From Hydrogenophaga sp. BPS33 (lineage in GTDB: Bacteria > Pseudomonadota > Gammaproteobacteria > Burkholderiales > Burkholderiaceae_C): 64,000 nucleotides of DNA. Position 1 is the first letter of the stretch; each line of letters opens with the position of its first letter. The translations under genes and the position numbers were made by a program. The notes below the pieces were generated by a model. That model saw nothing but the letters and a program-made list of their open reading frames with translations, had not been told where the DNA came from and ran no database searches. Below are positions 36,000 to 45,706 of the stretch, piece after piece. The stretch lies in NCBI RefSeq assembly GCF_009859475.1, contig NZ_CP044549.1, positions 3,162,001-3,226,000 of the forward strand, written 5' to 3'.

Positions 36000-36941
36000 A
36001 TGCCCATGCCCGACCTCATCCTCCATCACTACCCCATGTCGCCGTTCGCCGAGAAGGCGCGGCTGATGCTCGGCCACAAAGGTTTTTCCTGGCAGAGCGT
36101 GACCATCCCCAGCGTCATGCCCAAGCCCGATGTGCTCGCGCTTACCGGTGGCTACCGGCGCACGCCCCTCCTGCAGGTCGGCGCCGACATCTATTGCGAC
36201 ACGGCCTTGATCTGCGACGTGCTCGAACACCGCCAGCCCACGCCGCCGCTGTACCCCGAACACCAGAAGGGTGTGGCGCGCGTGCTGGCGCAGTGGGCCG
36301 ACAGCACCCTGTTCTGGGCCGCCATGGGTTATGCCTTGAGCCCCAAGGGCGCCGCTGCTCTGTTTGCGAAACAAGCACCCGAAGTGGGGCAGGCTTTCGC
36401 CGCCGACCGTGCCGCGATGCGCACCGGCATGGTCAACCTGCGCGCGGGCGACGCCACCGCCGCCTTGCGCAGTTACCTGCGCCGCCTCTCCACCATGGTC
36501 GAGGAACAACCCTACTTGCTCGGCCAGGCGCCCTGCGTGGCCGACTTCGCGGCCTACCACCCCTTGTGGTTCATCCGCGTGATCAACCCTGCCATGGCGG
36601 GCATTCTCGAGGCCACGCCCCACGTGACCGAGTGGCTGGACCGCATGGCGGCCATCGGCCATGGCACGTCGTCCAAGATCACGTCCACCGATGCCATTGC
36701 CGTTGCCGCCGCCGCGCAGCCCGCGCCGCTGGCCGATGACGCGTTCCAGGACGAGCACGGCATCGACCTGGGCAGCCGTGTCACCGTGGCGGCCGAAGTC
36801 TTCGGCCAGGAGCCCACCGAAGGCATCCTGCGCGCGGCCACGCGCACCCGCTACACGCTGGAGCGCACCGACGCGCGGGCAGGGCGGCTGCACGTGCATT
36901 TCCCGCGCATCGGCTATGTGCTGAGGGAAGTGCGCGCTTGA
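36000..36941 (+). CDS. Glutathione S-transferase family protein
   Basis: 313 residues, longer than a minimal GST (about 210) through a C-terminal extension of about 90 residues. The N-terminal thioredoxin-like domain has YPMSPFAEKARLMLGHKG with a Ser rather than CxxC, and GGYRRTPLLQVGADIYCD. The helical domain spans about 85-220. The extension (GIDLGSRVTVAAEVFGQEPT, ... IGYVLREVRA) looks like a small beta domain also seen in GST-like proteins of this lineage. ATG 36000 or 36006 may be used. The stop overlaps the next gene by 4 bp (TTGA). Confidence 0.85.
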   Translation: MPMPDLILHHYPMSPFAEKARLMLGHKGFSWQSVTIPSVMPKPDVLALTGGYRRTPLLQVGADIYCDTALICDVLEHRQPTPPLYPEHQKGVARVLAQWADSTLFWAAMGYALSPKGAAALFAKQAPEVGQAFAADRAAMRTGMVNLRAGDATAALRSYLRRLSTMVEEQPYLLGQAPCVADFAAYHPLWFIRVINPAMAGILEATPHVTEWLDRMAAIGHGTSSKITSTDAIAVAAAAQPAPLADDAFQDEHGIDLGSRVTVAAEVFGQEPTEGILRAATRTRYTLERTDARAGRLHVHFPRIGYVLREVRA

Positions 36942-37393
36942 GCTCGCCTGCGATCGCCTGGCGTTGCCTGCCTTTCGATGCCCTGCATGCCCGCACGCTC
37001 TACGCCTTGCTGCAACTGCGCACCGAGGTCTTCGTGATGGAGCAGACCTGTCTGTTCCAGGACATGGACGGCGCCGACGCCTTGTGTTTTCATCTGCTGG
37101 GCGAGCGCGCGGACCAGCTCATCGCCTACGCCCGCCTGGTTCCCGCTGGCCTGAAATTCCGCGAGGCCAGCATTGGGCGCGTGGTGACCTTTCCGGGCGC
37201 GCGAGGCGGCGGCCTGGGCCACGTGCTCATGCGCGAAGCCGTGCGGTCGCTGCACGGCCTGTGGGGCGCGCAGCCCATCCGCATCGGCGCGCAGGCGCGG
37301 CTGCAAGCGTTCTACCAACAACATGGTTTCGAGCCTGACGGTGCGCTCTACGTCGAAGATGGCATCGACCACATCGAAATGCTCAAGCGATAA
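36938..37393 (+). CDS. ElaA-like GNAT acetyltransferase
   Basis: 151 residues from TTG, overlapping the GST stop. It matches the ElaA branch: LYALLQLRTEVFVMEQTC, AYARLVPAGLKF, IGRVVTFPGARGGGLGHVLM (acetyl-CoA loop) and QARLQAFYQQHGFEPDG. It acetylates an amine of unknown identity. Translational coupling to the GST suggests a joint detoxification task. Confidence 0.88.
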   Translation: MSSPAIAWRCLPFDALHARTLYALLQLRTEVFVMEQTCLFQDMDGADALCFHLLGERADQLIAYARLVPAGLKFREASIGRVVTFPGARGGGLGHVLMREAVRSLHGLWGAQPIRIGAQARLQAFYQQHGFEPDGALYVEDGIDHIEMLKR

Positions 37394-37403
37394 GGAGACC
37401 CAC

Positions 37404-38309
37404 ATGATCCAAGACTTCCAAGGCAAGACCGCAGTGCTCACCGGCGCAGGCTCGGGTTTCGGCCTCGAATGGGCGCGCATCGGCGCGCAACGCGGCATGA
37501 ACCTGGTGCTGGTGGACGTGCAGCAGGACGCGCTGGACAAGGCCACCGCCGAGATGGAGGCCACCGGCGTGCCGGTGCTCGCGCGGCGGGTCGATGTGTC
37601 CAGCCAGGCGCAGATGGAGGCGCTGGCCGCTGAGGTGCAGCAGCGGTTTGGCGCGCCGCATTTCGTCTTCAACAACGCGGGCGTGGGCTCCGCGGGCCTG
37701 ATCTGGGAGAACTCGGTGCGCGACTGGGAGTGGGTGCTGGGCGTGAACGTGTGGGGCGTGATCCATGGCGTGCGCCTGTTCACCCCCATGATGCTCGCCG
37801 CCGCGAAGCAGGACCCGGCGTGGCGCGGCCACATCGTCAACACCGCCAGCATGGCCGGCCTGCTCACGCCGCCCAACATGGGCATCTACAACGTCAGCAA
37901 GCACGCGGTGGTGAGCCTGACCGAGACGCTCTACCAGGACCTGAAGCTGGTGAGCGACCAGGTCAGCGCCAGCGTGTTGTGCCCGTACTTCGTGCCCACC
38001 GGCATCAACGCCAGCCACCGCAACCGCCCGGCCGCAATGGCCGATGAAAAGCCCACGTCAAGCCAGCTGATCGGGCAGGCCATGACCGACAAGGCCGTGG
38101 GCTCGGGCAAGGTCACGGCCGCCGAGGTGGCGCAGCGTGTGTTCGACGCGATCAGCGCAGACCAGTTCTACATCTTCAGCCACCCGCGCGCGCTGGGCAA
38201 CGTGCGCTCGCGCATGGAAGGCATCGTCAACCAAAGCAACCCGGCCGACCCCTTCCTGGAGCGGCCCGAGATCGGTGCAAGCCTGCGGGCGGCGCTGCGC
38301 GCGGGCTGA
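37404..38309 (+). CDS. SDR family oxidoreductase
   Basis: 301 residues, classical SDR with a longer C-terminus. Cofactor motif TGAGSGFGLEWARIGAQRG, FVFNNAGVGSAG, NTASMAGLLTPPN, catalytic YNVSKHAVVSLTE. It resembles SDRs annotated as alcohol or retinol-type dehydrogenases. The ATG follows AAGGAGACCCAC. It is the last gene of the lipid run; ogt starts 2 bp after its stop. Confidence 0.9.
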   Translation: MIQDFQGKTAVLTGAGSGFGLEWARIGAQRGMNLVLVDVQQDALDKATAEMEATGVPVLARRVDVSSQAQMEALAAEVQQRFGAPHFVFNNAGVGSAGLIWENSVRDWEWVLGVNVWGVIHGVRLFTPMMLAAAKQDPAWRGHIVNTASMAGLLTPPNMGIYNVSKHAVVSLTETLYQDLKLVSDQVSASVLCPYFVPTGINASHRNRPAAMADEKPTSSQLIGQAMTDKAVGSGKVTAAEVAQRVFDAISADQFYIFSHPRALGNVRSRMEGIVNQSNPADPFLERPEIGASLRAALRAG

Positions 38310-38311
38310 CC

Positions 38312-38860
38312 ATGAGAGAGGGCGGCCACACGCTGTTTCCCACCGCCATCGGCACCTGCGGCATCGCCTGGGGGCCGGCTGGCGTGGTGGCGGTGCAGTT
38401 GCCCGAAGCCGACGCGCCGCGCACCCGCGCACGCCTGCTCAAGGGCTTGCCACCGCTGCCGGCCGTGGACCAGCCGCCTGCCGCGGTGCAGGCGGCCATC
38501 GCTGGCGTGCAGGCCTTGCTCAAGGGCGAGGCGCGAGACTTGCTGGAGATCGAACTCGACATGGCCAAGCTCACGCCGTTTCAGCGCCAGGTCTACGCCA
38601 TCGCCCGCGCCATCCCGCCGGGCCAGACCCGCACCTACGGTGAGATCGCGCGCGAACTCGGCGACGTGGGTTTGTCCCGCGCGGTGGGCCAGGCCATGGG
38701 GCACAACCCGTTCGCACCCATCGTGCCGTGCCACCGCGTGTTGGCGGCGGGTAACCGGCCCGGTGGTTTTTCCGCGGGGGGTGGAGCGGTCACCAAGCTG
38801 CGCATGCTGGCGATCGAGGGCGCGCTCGAGCCGGATCTGTTCGACGGAGAAGGTCGGTGA
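38312..38860 (+). CDS. ogt: Methylated-DNA-[protein]-cysteine S-methyltransferase
   Basis: 182 residues. It repairs O6-methylguanine by transferring the methyl group to its own Cys in the motif [17 protein letters not shown]. Helix-turn-helix [20 protein letters not shown] and [20 protein letters not shown] complete the domain. Its GTGA stop region overlaps the start of an AraC-type regulator by 4 bp. Confidence 0.94.
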   Translation: MREGGHTLFPTAIGTCGIAWGPAGVVAVQLPEADAPRTRARLLKGLPPLPAVDQPPAAVQAAIAGVQALLKGEARDLLEIELDMAKLTPFQRQVYAIARAIPPGQTRTYGEIARELGDVGLSRAVGQAMGHNPFAPIVPCHRVLAAGNRPGGFSAGGGAVTKLRMLAIEGALEPDLFDGEGR

Positions 38861-39738
38861 TCACCGCCACCGAACTGCTCTCAGGCGCTGTTCGGGTGGT
38901 CGATTACCGCTGCAGCGCCGGCCCCGTCGAGCGGCCGTTCACCGAACTGCACGAAGGGCACTCGATCTCGTACGTGCGCAAGGGAACCTTCGGCTACCGG
39001 GCGCGTGGAGCCTCCTACGAACTGGTGGCCGGCTCGGTGCTGGTGGGCCACCCCGGCGACGAGTTCATGTGCACGCACGACCACCACGTCTGCGGCGACG
39101 AATGCCTCGCGTTTCACCTCTCCCCCGGTTTCGTGGAACTGCTGGGTGGCGACAAGGCCACCTGGCGCACGTGCGGTCTGCCGCCGTTGCCAGAGCTCAT
39201 GGTGTTGGGGGAGCTCGCGCAGGCCGTGGCCAGTGGCCGCCACGATGCCGGCCTGGACGAAGTCGGCCTGTGCTTCGCGTCCCGTTTCGTCGCGGTCGTG
39301 ACGGGTCGTCAACTGGCGCCACAAACGGCGGCCGAGCGCGACCGCCGCCGGGCCGTGGAGGCCGCGATGTGGATCGCCGCCCATTCGCACGAAGACATCG
39401 ACCTGGACCGCGCGGCCAGCGAAGCCGCCTTGAGCCCGTTTCACTTTCTGAGGCTGTTCTCGCGTGTGCTCGGCGTCACGCCACACCAATACCTGGTGCG
39501 CTCGCGGTTGCGGCACGCAGCGTCGCTGCTGGCCGACAGCGACCGGCCCGTGACCGAGGTGGCGCTGGAGGTGGGTTTTGCCGACCTGAGCAACTTCGTG
39601 CGCACCTTCCACCGCGCGGCCGGCGTTGCGCCGGGCGGCTTTCGCCAGGCCGCGCGAACCGGCGCGAAACAAGACCGCAAGATTCTCCAAGACCGCGTGA
39701 CGGCCCTGATCGACGATGGACGCCTCATCCACCCATGA
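38857..39738 (+). CDS. AraC family regulator with cupin-type N-terminus
   Basis: 293 residues from GTG. The N-terminal cupin-like sensor spans 15-95 and contains a Cys/His-rich segment, [19 protein letters not shown] (three Cys, three His in 19 residues), a plausible metal site. The HTH_18 domain lies at about 165-265: [40 protein letters not shown]. The 4-bp overlap with ogt means co-translation. The ogt-araC arrangement recalls a split Ada, but no methyl-phosphotriester domain is present. Confidence 0.88.
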   Translation: MITATELLSGAVRVVDYRCSAGPVERPFTELHEGHSISYVRKGTFGYRARGASYELVAGSVLVGHPGDEFMCTHDHHVCGDECLAFHLSPGFVELLGGDKATWRTCGLPPLPELMVLGELAQAVASGRHDAGLDEVGLCFASRFVAVVTGRQLAPQTAAERDRRRAVEAAMWIAAHSHEDIDLDRAASEAALSPFHFLRLFSRVLGVTPHQYLVRSRLRHAASLLADSDRPVTEVALEVGFADLSNFVRTFHRAAGVAPGGFRQAARTGAKQDRKILQDRVTALIDDGRLIHP

Positions 39739-39752
39739 ACAGGACACACACC

Positions 39753-40151
39753 ATGGCCACCATCGTCAAAGAATTCGTCGTAGAAGCGCGCCTGGAGCAG
39801 GTCTGGGACGCGTTGCGCGACTTCCATGCCGTGCACCAGCGCCTGGCGCCCGGCTTCGTCAGCGACTGCCGCGCCGAGGAAGGCGCGCGCGTCGTGACCT
39901 TCGCCAACGGCATGGTCGCGCGCGAGCTGTTCGTGGGACTGGACGAGCAGACCCATCGCCTGAGCTACAGTGCCGTCGGCGAGCCACTGGGGCACCACAA
40001 CGCGTCGGCGCAACTGTTCGCCGAAGGTCCGCAGCGCACGCGCTTCGTGTGGGTCACCGATGTGCTGCCCAACCGGATGGCCGGCTTCATCGACACCATG
40101 ATGGAGCAAGGCGCCGCCACGATGAAGCGCACGCTGGAGGCCCAAGACTGA
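39753..40151 (+). CDS. SRPBCC family protein
   Basis: 132 residues forming a single START-like ligand-binding fold (SRPBCC): VVEARLEQVWDALRDFHAV-type N-terminus, GARVVTFANGMVARELFVGL, RTRFVWVTDVLPNRMAGFID. Members bind lipids or aromatic ligands or act as co-regulators. ATG 39753 follows AGGACA; ATG 39735 would overlap the AraC stop. It is probably co-transcribed with ogt and araC. Confidence 0.83.
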   Translation: MATIVKEFVVEARLEQVWDALRDFHAVHQRLAPGFVSDCRAEEGARVVTFANGMVARELFVGLDEQTHRLSYSAVGEPLGHHNASAQLFAEGPQRTRFVWVTDVLPNRMAGFIDTMMEQGAATMKRTLEAQD

Positions 40152-40352
40152 TGGGGCTTCTTGAAGCCAAAAGCCTCCTGTGCACAGGGGGTTCGAGCGG
40201 TCACGGCGCACGCCGGTGGGTGCATCTGCACAATGCAGCACAGAGAGCGTGGCGAACACCATTGTGTCGCCACGCTCGGGGTGCCCGCAGGCACCCGCGC
40301 TGCCATCGCCGCGCAACCCGTTTGTCGCCATAACAATGAAAGGAAATGAGGA
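40152..40352 (+). promoter_or_regulatory. Structured leader upstream of the PQQ dehydrogenase
   Basis: It holds a long hairpin at 40245-40277 (10-bp stem GAGCGTGGCG/CGCCACGCTC, a bulged A, ACAC/GTGT, loop CATT). A second follows at 40279-40296 (GGGTGCC-CGCA-GGCACCC), then AAAGGAAATGAGG before the ATG. There is no U tract, so a plain terminator is unlikely. I cannot match it to a known riboswitch. Confidence 0.45.
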
Positions 40353-42743
40353 ATGGCCAACCACAAACTGAACACACCGCTCACACGAGCACCCGAGGGA
40401 GGAGGGCGCTGGCCGCTGATCCTGTTCGGTGTCGTGCTGCTGCTCATCGGCCTGGTGCTCGCCGTAGGCGGCGTGCGCCTGGCCACCCTCGGTGGCTCCT
40501 GGTACTACCTCATCACCGGCGTGACGCTGGTGGTCAGCGGCTTGCTTTACGCCACGCGCCGCATGGCCGGCTTCTGGCTCTTCGCTGCGGCCTTCTTCGG
40601 CACGGTGGTGTGGTCGCTGGCCGAAGTGGGGCTGGATTTCTGGCCGCTGGTGCCACGGCTTGCCCCGATGCTGGTGCTCGCGCTGCTGGCCTTTCTGGTG
40701 CTGCCGCGCCTGTCGTTCGGACGCACGCGCGCGCCCGCCTGGGGAGGCGCACTGGTCATGGCCGTGTTGCTGATCGCCGGCGGCGCAGCCATGTTCGTGC
40801 CTCACGGTGTGATCGAAGGTTCGGCGAGCGCCAGCGCGGGCGCCGCGCCCACGGCGAGCGGCGAATCGCGCTGGCAGTACTACGGCCGCACCCCCAGCGG
40901 CACGCGCTACGCGCCGTTCGCGCAGATCAACACCTCCAACGTCAACCAGTTGGAAGAGGCCTGGACCTTCCGCACCGGCGACATCGCCGGCCCGGGTTCT
41001 GAGAACCAGAACACGCCCACGCAGATCGGCGACACGCTGTACGTGTGCACGCCGCACAGCCAGGTGATCGCGCTCGATGCCGATACCGGCGAACAGAAAT
41101 GGAAGTTCGACCCCAAGGCCGATGCCAAGATCTGGAACCGTTGCCGTGGCGTGGCTTACTACGAACCGTCGACCGTGACCGCCCGCATCGGCGACGTGCC
41201 GGCTTCCCCGCCGGCACAGGCCTGCGCACAACGCATCGTGCTCACCACGGTGGACGCGCGCATGATCCAGCTCGACGCCAAGACCGGCGAACCCTGCGCC
41301 GGCTTCGGCAACGGTGGCACCGTCGACCTGAAACAAGGCATGGGCGAAGTCAAGCCGCTGTATTACTTCCAGACCTCCATGCCCACCGTGGTGCGCAACG
41401 TGGTGGTAGTCGGCGGCTGGGTGTTCGATGGCCGTGAGATCGACGAGCCTTCGGGCGTGGTGCGCGCCTTCAGCGCCGACACCGGCGAACTGGTCTGGGC
41501 CTGGGACCTGGGCAATCCGAACATCACCAAGCTGCCGCCACCCGGCGAGAGCTACACCCGCAGCACGCCCAACGTGTGGTCCACGCCCGCGTTCGACGAC
41601 GAACTGGGCCTGATCTACCTGCCCACCGGCAACAACCCGCCCGACTTCTGGGGTGCGCAGCGCTCCAAGGCCTCGGAGGCATATTCGTCGTCCATCGTGG
41701 CGGTGGATGTGACCACCGGCAAGGAACGCTGGAAGTTCCAGACCGTGCACCACGACATCTGGGACTACGACGTGCCCGCGCAGCCCGCGCTGTACGACGT
41801 GCCCGATGGACAGGGCGGCAAGGTGCCCGCGCTGATCCAGATCACCAAGCGCGGCCAGATCTTCATGCTCGACCGCCGCGACGGCAAACCCATTGCCGAG
41901 GTGAAGGAGCTGCCCGTGCCGCAAGGCGGACAGGAAGGCGACTGGACCAGCAAGACCCAGCCTTACTCGGTGGGCATGCCCGCCATCGGCACCGAGCCGC
42001 TGTCCGAAGCCCGCATGTGGGGCGCGACCTGGTTCGACCAGCTGGCTTGCCGCATCGCCTTCAAGCAACTGCGGTACGAAGGCGAGTTCACGCCGCCCAC
42101 GACCACGCCCAGCCTGATCTACCCCGGCTACTACGGTGGCATGAACTGGGGCAGCGCCTCGATCGACGAGCACAACGGCATCCTGGTGGTGAACGACATC
42201 CGCATGCCGCAGCTGGTGCGCCTGGTGCCGCGCGCGGACGTGGACGACAAGAAGATCACGCTCAGCCACGGCGTGGGCATGCACCCGCAGGCGGGCACGC
42301 CTTACGCCATCACGCAGCAGGCCTTCAACTCGCCGCTGGGCATTCCCTGCCACGCGCCGGCCTGGGGCACCGTGACCGGCATCGACCTCAAGACCCGGCA
42401 GATCGTCTGGCAGCGCCCGGCCGGCACGGTCGAAGATGCCGTGGTGAGCGGCGTAAAGGCCGGCGTGCCGGTGCCGCTGGGCATGCCCACCCTGGGTGGC
42501 CCGATCACCACCGCTGGCGGCCTGACGTTCTACGGTGGCACGCAGGACTACTACCTGCGCGCCTACGACACGCTGAGCGGCAAGGAGCTCTGGAAAGGCC
42601 GCATGCCCGTGGGCGGCCAGGCCACGCCCATGAGCTACGTGTCGCCCAAGAGCGGCCAGCAGTACGTGGTGATGTCGGCCGGCGGTTCGCGCCAGTCGCC
42701 CGACCGGGGTGACTACGTCATCGCCTACCGGCTCAAGCGCTGA
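40353..42743 (+). CDS. Membrane-bound PQQ-dependent dehydrogenase (glucose/quinate/shikimate family)
   Basis: 796 residues, the family length. Residues about 20-150 form five membrane segments (WPLILFGVVLLLIGLVLAVG is the first). The rest is a periplasmic eight-bladed quinoprotein propeller, with ARTPSGTRYAPFAQINTSNV-like start, SRWQYYGRT, YCC-free VHHDIWDYDVPAQPALYDVP, SKTQPYSVG, NWGSASIDEHNGILVVNDIR, FYGGTQDYYLRAYDTLSGKE. It oxidises sugars or cyclic polyols and passes electrons to ubiquinone. Substrate choice (glucose, quinate or shikimate) cannot be fixed here. No PQQ biosynthesis genes are in the window. Confidence 0.92.
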   Translation: MANHKLNTPLTRAPEGGGRWPLILFGVVLLLIGLVLAVGGVRLATLGGSWYYLITGVTLVVSGLLYATRRMAGFWLFAAAFFGTVVWSLAEVGLDFWPLVPRLAPMLVLALLAFLVLPRLSFGRTRAPAWGGALVMAVLLIAGGAAMFVPHGVIEGSASASAGAAPTASGESRWQYYGRTPSGTRYAPFAQINTSNVNQLEEAWTFRTGDIAGPGSENQNTPTQIGDTLYVCTPHSQVIALDADTGEQKWKFDPKADAKIWNRCRGVAYYEPSTVTARIGDVPASPPAQACAQRIVLTTVDARMIQLDAKTGEPCAGFGNGGTVDLKQGMGEVKPLYYFQTSMPTVVRNVVVVGGWVFDGREIDEPSGVVRAFSADTGELVWAWDLGNPNITKLPPPGESYTRSTPNVWSTPAFDDELGLIYLPTGNNPPDFWGAQRSKASEAYSSSIVAVDVTTGKERWKFQTVHHDIWDYDVPAQPALYDVPDGQGGKVPALIQITKRGQIFMLDRRDGKPIAEVKELPVPQGGQEGDWTSKTQPYSVGMPAIGTEPLSEARMWGATWFDQLACRIAFKQLRYEGEFTPPTTTPSLIYPGYYGGMNWGSASIDEHNGILVVNDIRMPQLVRLVPRADVDDKKITLSHGVGMHPQAGTPYAITQQAFNSPLGIPCHAPAWGTVTGIDLKTRQIVWQRPAGTVEDAVVSGVKAGVPVPLGMPTLGGPITTAGGLTFYGGTQDYYLRAYDTLSGKELWKGRMPVGGQATPMSYVSPKSGQQYVVMSAGGSRQSPDRGDYVIAYRLKR

Positions 42744-42766
42744 GCGTCTCACCCGCACCGCGCGCC

Positions 42767-43879
42767 GTGCAGCAGCCTTCCCGCCGCGAAGCGCTGCCCG
42801 ACGTGCTGCGCGCGCTGGCGCTGGTATCGGTGCTGGTCGTCAACGCCGTGGGTTACGCGGTGGCGCCCTATGGTTCGCCGCTGGGACTGCGCACCCCGCC
42901 CGACAGCACCTGGGCGGCGCTGACCCAGGGCCTGGTCGCGGCCGTGCTGCAGGGCAAGGGCTACACCTTGCTGGCGTTCGTGTTCGGCATGTCGCTGTGG
43001 TTGGCGGCGCGCGGGCGCTCCAGGCCCGACGCGCTGCGCCGAGGCCAGGTGCGCAACCAGCGCCTGCTGGGCCTGGGCGTCGTCCACGGTGTCTTCATCT
43101 ATTTCGGTGACATCCTGACGATGTACGCCCTGGTCGGGCGCACGCTCCTGGCGCGGCTGCACATGCCCTGGAGCCGGCTGCGGCGCCACTTCCGGCGCGC
43201 GCTGGTCTGGGCCGTGCTGGCCAAGGCGGGACTGCTGACGCTCATGTTCGTGTGGTTGCCCGAGCGCACCGATATTGCAGACGGATCCTCGCTGTCGACC
43301 GTGCAGGGCGCCTGGTCGTTTCTGAAACTCAACGCCAGCAACTACCTGGCCAACCAGGTGGTGGCGCTCGTGTTCCTCGGGCCGGTGTTGTACCTGTGCA
43401 TGCTGGCGGGTGTCGCCGCGGCACGCTTGCGGCTCCTGACGCACCCGCGCTGGCGCGCGGCGCTGCGCCGTTTCCTGCGTCGGTTCGGCCTGCCCGTGCT
43501 GGCGTTGACTGCCGTGTACGGATGTGGTGTTGCATGGACCGCCCCGACCGCGGTGCTCAACCCCTGGCTGGAGGCGCTGGGCGATGTGAGCGCCATTCCT
43601 GTGGCGGCCGTGTATGTCGCGGCCTTGGCGCTGGCCAGCTCGGGAGGACAGGCGCGCTGGTGCCATGGGCTGGTGCCACTGGGTCGGCGAACGCTGAGCT
43701 TGTATGTCGGGCACAGCGCGCTGTGCCTGGCCCTGTTTTCCGGTGTGGGCCTGGCGTGGTTGCCCACCACCGCACAGACGGTGCTGTTGTCGCTGGGCTT
43801 GTGGGGCCTGGCTTGGGCCGTGGCCAGGCGCAGTGGTGACCGGCGCTGGCCGCTGGAAGCGTGGATGGCGCGGCGCTGA
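42767..43879 (+). CDS. DUF418 domain membrane protein (YeiB-like)
   Basis: 370 residues from GTG with about eight to ten hydrophobic segments. N-terminal: LPDVLRALALVSVLVVNAVG, LLAFVFGMSLWLAARGRS, RNQRLLGLGVVHGVFIYFGD, the last being the DUF418 hallmark. Near the C-terminus is RRTLSLYVGHSALCLALFSG. The function is unknown; related folds occur in membrane acyltransferases. It starts 23 bp after the PQQ dehydrogenase. Confidence 0.82.
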   Translation: MQQPSRREALPDVLRALALVSVLVVNAVGYAVAPYGSPLGLRTPPDSTWAALTQGLVAAVLQGKGYTLLAFVFGMSLWLAARGRSRPDALRRGQVRNQRLLGLGVVHGVFIYFGDILTMYALVGRTLLARLHMPWSRLRRHFRRALVWAVLAKAGLLTLMFVWLPERTDIADGSSLSTVQGAWSFLKLNASNYLANQVVALVFLGPVLYLCMLAGVAAARLRLLTHPRWRAALRRFLRRFGLPVLALTAVYGCGVAWTAPTAVLNPWLEALGDVSAIPVAAVYVAALALASSGGQARWCHGLVPLGRRTLSLYVGHSALCLALFSGVGLAWLPTTAQTVLLSLGLWGLAWAVARRSGDRRWPLEAWMARR

Positions 43880-43927
43880 ACGCCAAGTTGCTCGCCAGGT
43901 GGCTCGCCGGGCTGCGGGTCGGACAGA

Positions 43928-45706
43928 TCAGGCGTCCGCGCCGCCCTGCTGGTCGGCCAGCGTCCGCCCCATCACCAGCGCGCGCCCAGCGAACATGCCG
44001 CCCGTGGCTTCCAGGGCCATGCGCTCCGCATCGCGCTGGCGCAGATCGTCCATGATCGCGTCTGCTTCGGCTTCGTCCGCCCCCATGGTCAGCACGGCCT
44101 GGCGGCCCATGGCCATGGCCGACTCGAAGGTCTCGCGCACGATGTAGCCCACGTCGGCCTTGCGCAGCTCCAGGATGTGTTCGCGGTCGAACGCCCGCAC
44201 CAGCAGTTGCGCCTGGGGGAAGTCGGTCCTGGCCAGTTCGGCCACCCGGGTGGCGGCTTCCTTGTTGTCGATGCAGACCAGAATGGCCTGCGCCGAATGC
44301 GCGCCCGCGGCGTGCAGCACATCGGCGCGGCAGCCGTCGCCGTAGTAGACCTTGAAGCCATAGGCCTCGGCGTCGCGGATCATCTGCACGTTGTTGTCGA
44401 TGATGGTGATGCTCGCGCCACGCGCGATCACGCCCTGGCTGGCGATCTGCCCGAAGCGCCCGAAGCCGATCACCAGCACGCTGGCGTTCTGGTGGCCATC
44501 CACCGCTTCGATGCCGTCCATCGACACCCCGGCCTTGGGCGCGAGCCGCTGGTGCACCAGCACCACCAGCGGCGTGAGCGCCATGGACAGCACCACGATG
44601 GCCGTCATGTTGGCGTTGACCACCGGGTCGATCACGCGCGCGCCCAGCGCGGCGGCAAACAACACGAACGCGAACTCACCGCCTTGCGCCATGAGCACCG
44701 CGCGGTCCAGTGCGTCGGTGTGCGAGCTTCGCGCAAACCGCGCCACGCCGTAGATACACAAAGCCTTCACCACCATCATGGCCAGCACGCCGCCCACGAT
44801 CAGCGGCCAGTTGCGCGCGACCACGGCCAAGTCCAGCGACATGCCCACGCTCAGGAAGAAGAGGCCGAGCAGCAGACCGCGGAAGGGTTCGATGTCGGCT
44901 TCCAGCTGGTGCCGGAAGGTCGATTCGGAGAGCAGCACGCCCGCGAGGAACGCGCCCATGGCCATCGACAAACCGCCCAACTGCATCAGCAGCGCCGCGC
45001 CCAGCACCACCAGCAGGGCGGCGGCGGTCATGACCTCGCGCGCCTTGGCATTGGCCAGGATGCGAAACAGCGGGTTGAGCAGCCACACCCCGGCGGCCAC
45101 CAGCGCGACCAGAGCGCCCAGCGCCAGGCCGATGCTGGCCCAGCGCGAACCCTGCGCCGCCACCGCGCCGCCCACATCGGCCGGGGCGATGAAGGCCACC
45201 ACCGCCAGCAAGGGCACGATCAACAGGTCTTCAAACAACAGGATGGCCACGATCTTCTGCCCGCGTGGCTGGGCAATGTCGCCGCGCTCGCCGAGCAACT
45301 GCATGACCACGGCGGTGGAGGTGAGCACGAAACCCATGGCGCTGACGAAGGACACGCCCAGGGGAAAACCGAACGCCAGACCGACGGCCGTGAGCAGCAG
45401 GCCACACACCACCACCTGCAGGCTGCCCAGGCCGAAGATGGCGCGGCGCAGGCTCCAGAGGTGCGAGGGTTGCATCTCCAGCCCGATCACGAACAGGTAC
45501 ATCACCACGCCCAGCTCGGCGGTGTGCAGGATGGTGGCCGGGTCGCTGATGAGGCCCATGCCGAAAGGCCCGATGGCCAGGCCGGCGGCCAGATAGCCCA
45601 GCACCGAGCCCAGCCCCAGGCGCTTGAACAGAGGCACGGCCACCACGGCGGCGCCCAGCAAGGTCACGACTTTGAGCAGATCGCCTGCGCTGCCTTCTAC
45701 GGCCAT
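43928..45706 (-). CDS. Kef-type monovalent cation:proton antiporter (CPA2)
   Basis: 592 residues. Residues 10-390 contain about twelve membrane segments of a Na+/H+ exchanger fold (GYLAAGLAIGPFGMGLISDP, FLIGLEMQPS-type block, MGFVLTSTAVVMQLLGERGD, LLLGLFFLSVGMSLDL). Residues about 410-530 are a TrkA-N/RCK domain with VLVIGFGRFGQIASQGVIAR binding NAD or glutathione-type ligands. It exports K+ in exchange for H+, probably during electrophile stress. The KefB/KefC identity is not resolved. GGAGAATCCC precedes the ATG. Confidence 0.92.
   Translation of the reverse strand: MAVEGSAGDLLKVVTLLGAAVVAVPLFKRLGLGSVLGYLAAGLAIGPFGMGLISDPATILHTAELGVVMYLFVIGLEMQPSHLWSLRRAIFGLGSLQVVVCGLLLTAVGLAFGFPLGVSFVSAMGFVLTSTAVVMQLLGERGDIAQPRGQKIVAILLFEDLLIVPLLAVVAFIAPADVGGAVAAQGSRWASIGLALGALVALVAAGVWLLNPLFRILANAKAREVMTAAALLVVLGAALLMQLGGLSMAMGAFLAGVLLSESTFRHQLEADIEPFRGLLLGLFFLSVGMSLDLAVVARNWPLIVGGVLAMMVVKALCIYGVARFARSSHTDALDRAVLMAQGGEFAFVLFAAALGARVIDPVVNANMTAIVVLSMALTPLVVLVHQRLAPKAGVSMDGIEAVDGHQNASVLVIGFGRFGQIASQGVIARGASITIIDNNVQMIRDAEAYGFKVYYGDGCRADVLHAAGAHSAQAILVCIDNKEAATRVAELARTDFPQAQLLVRAFDREHILELRKADVGYIVRETFESAMAMGRQAVLTMGADEAEADAIMDDLRQRDAERMALEATGGMFAGRALVMGRTLADQQGGADA

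Noticed and set aside
39441..42758. Open frame of about 1100 codons on the minus strand
   Set aside because: It lies antisense to the PQQ dehydrogenase, SRPBCC and AraC genes. Its composition (Arg, His, Gln, Gly-rich with no domain) is a typical GC-rich shadow frame.
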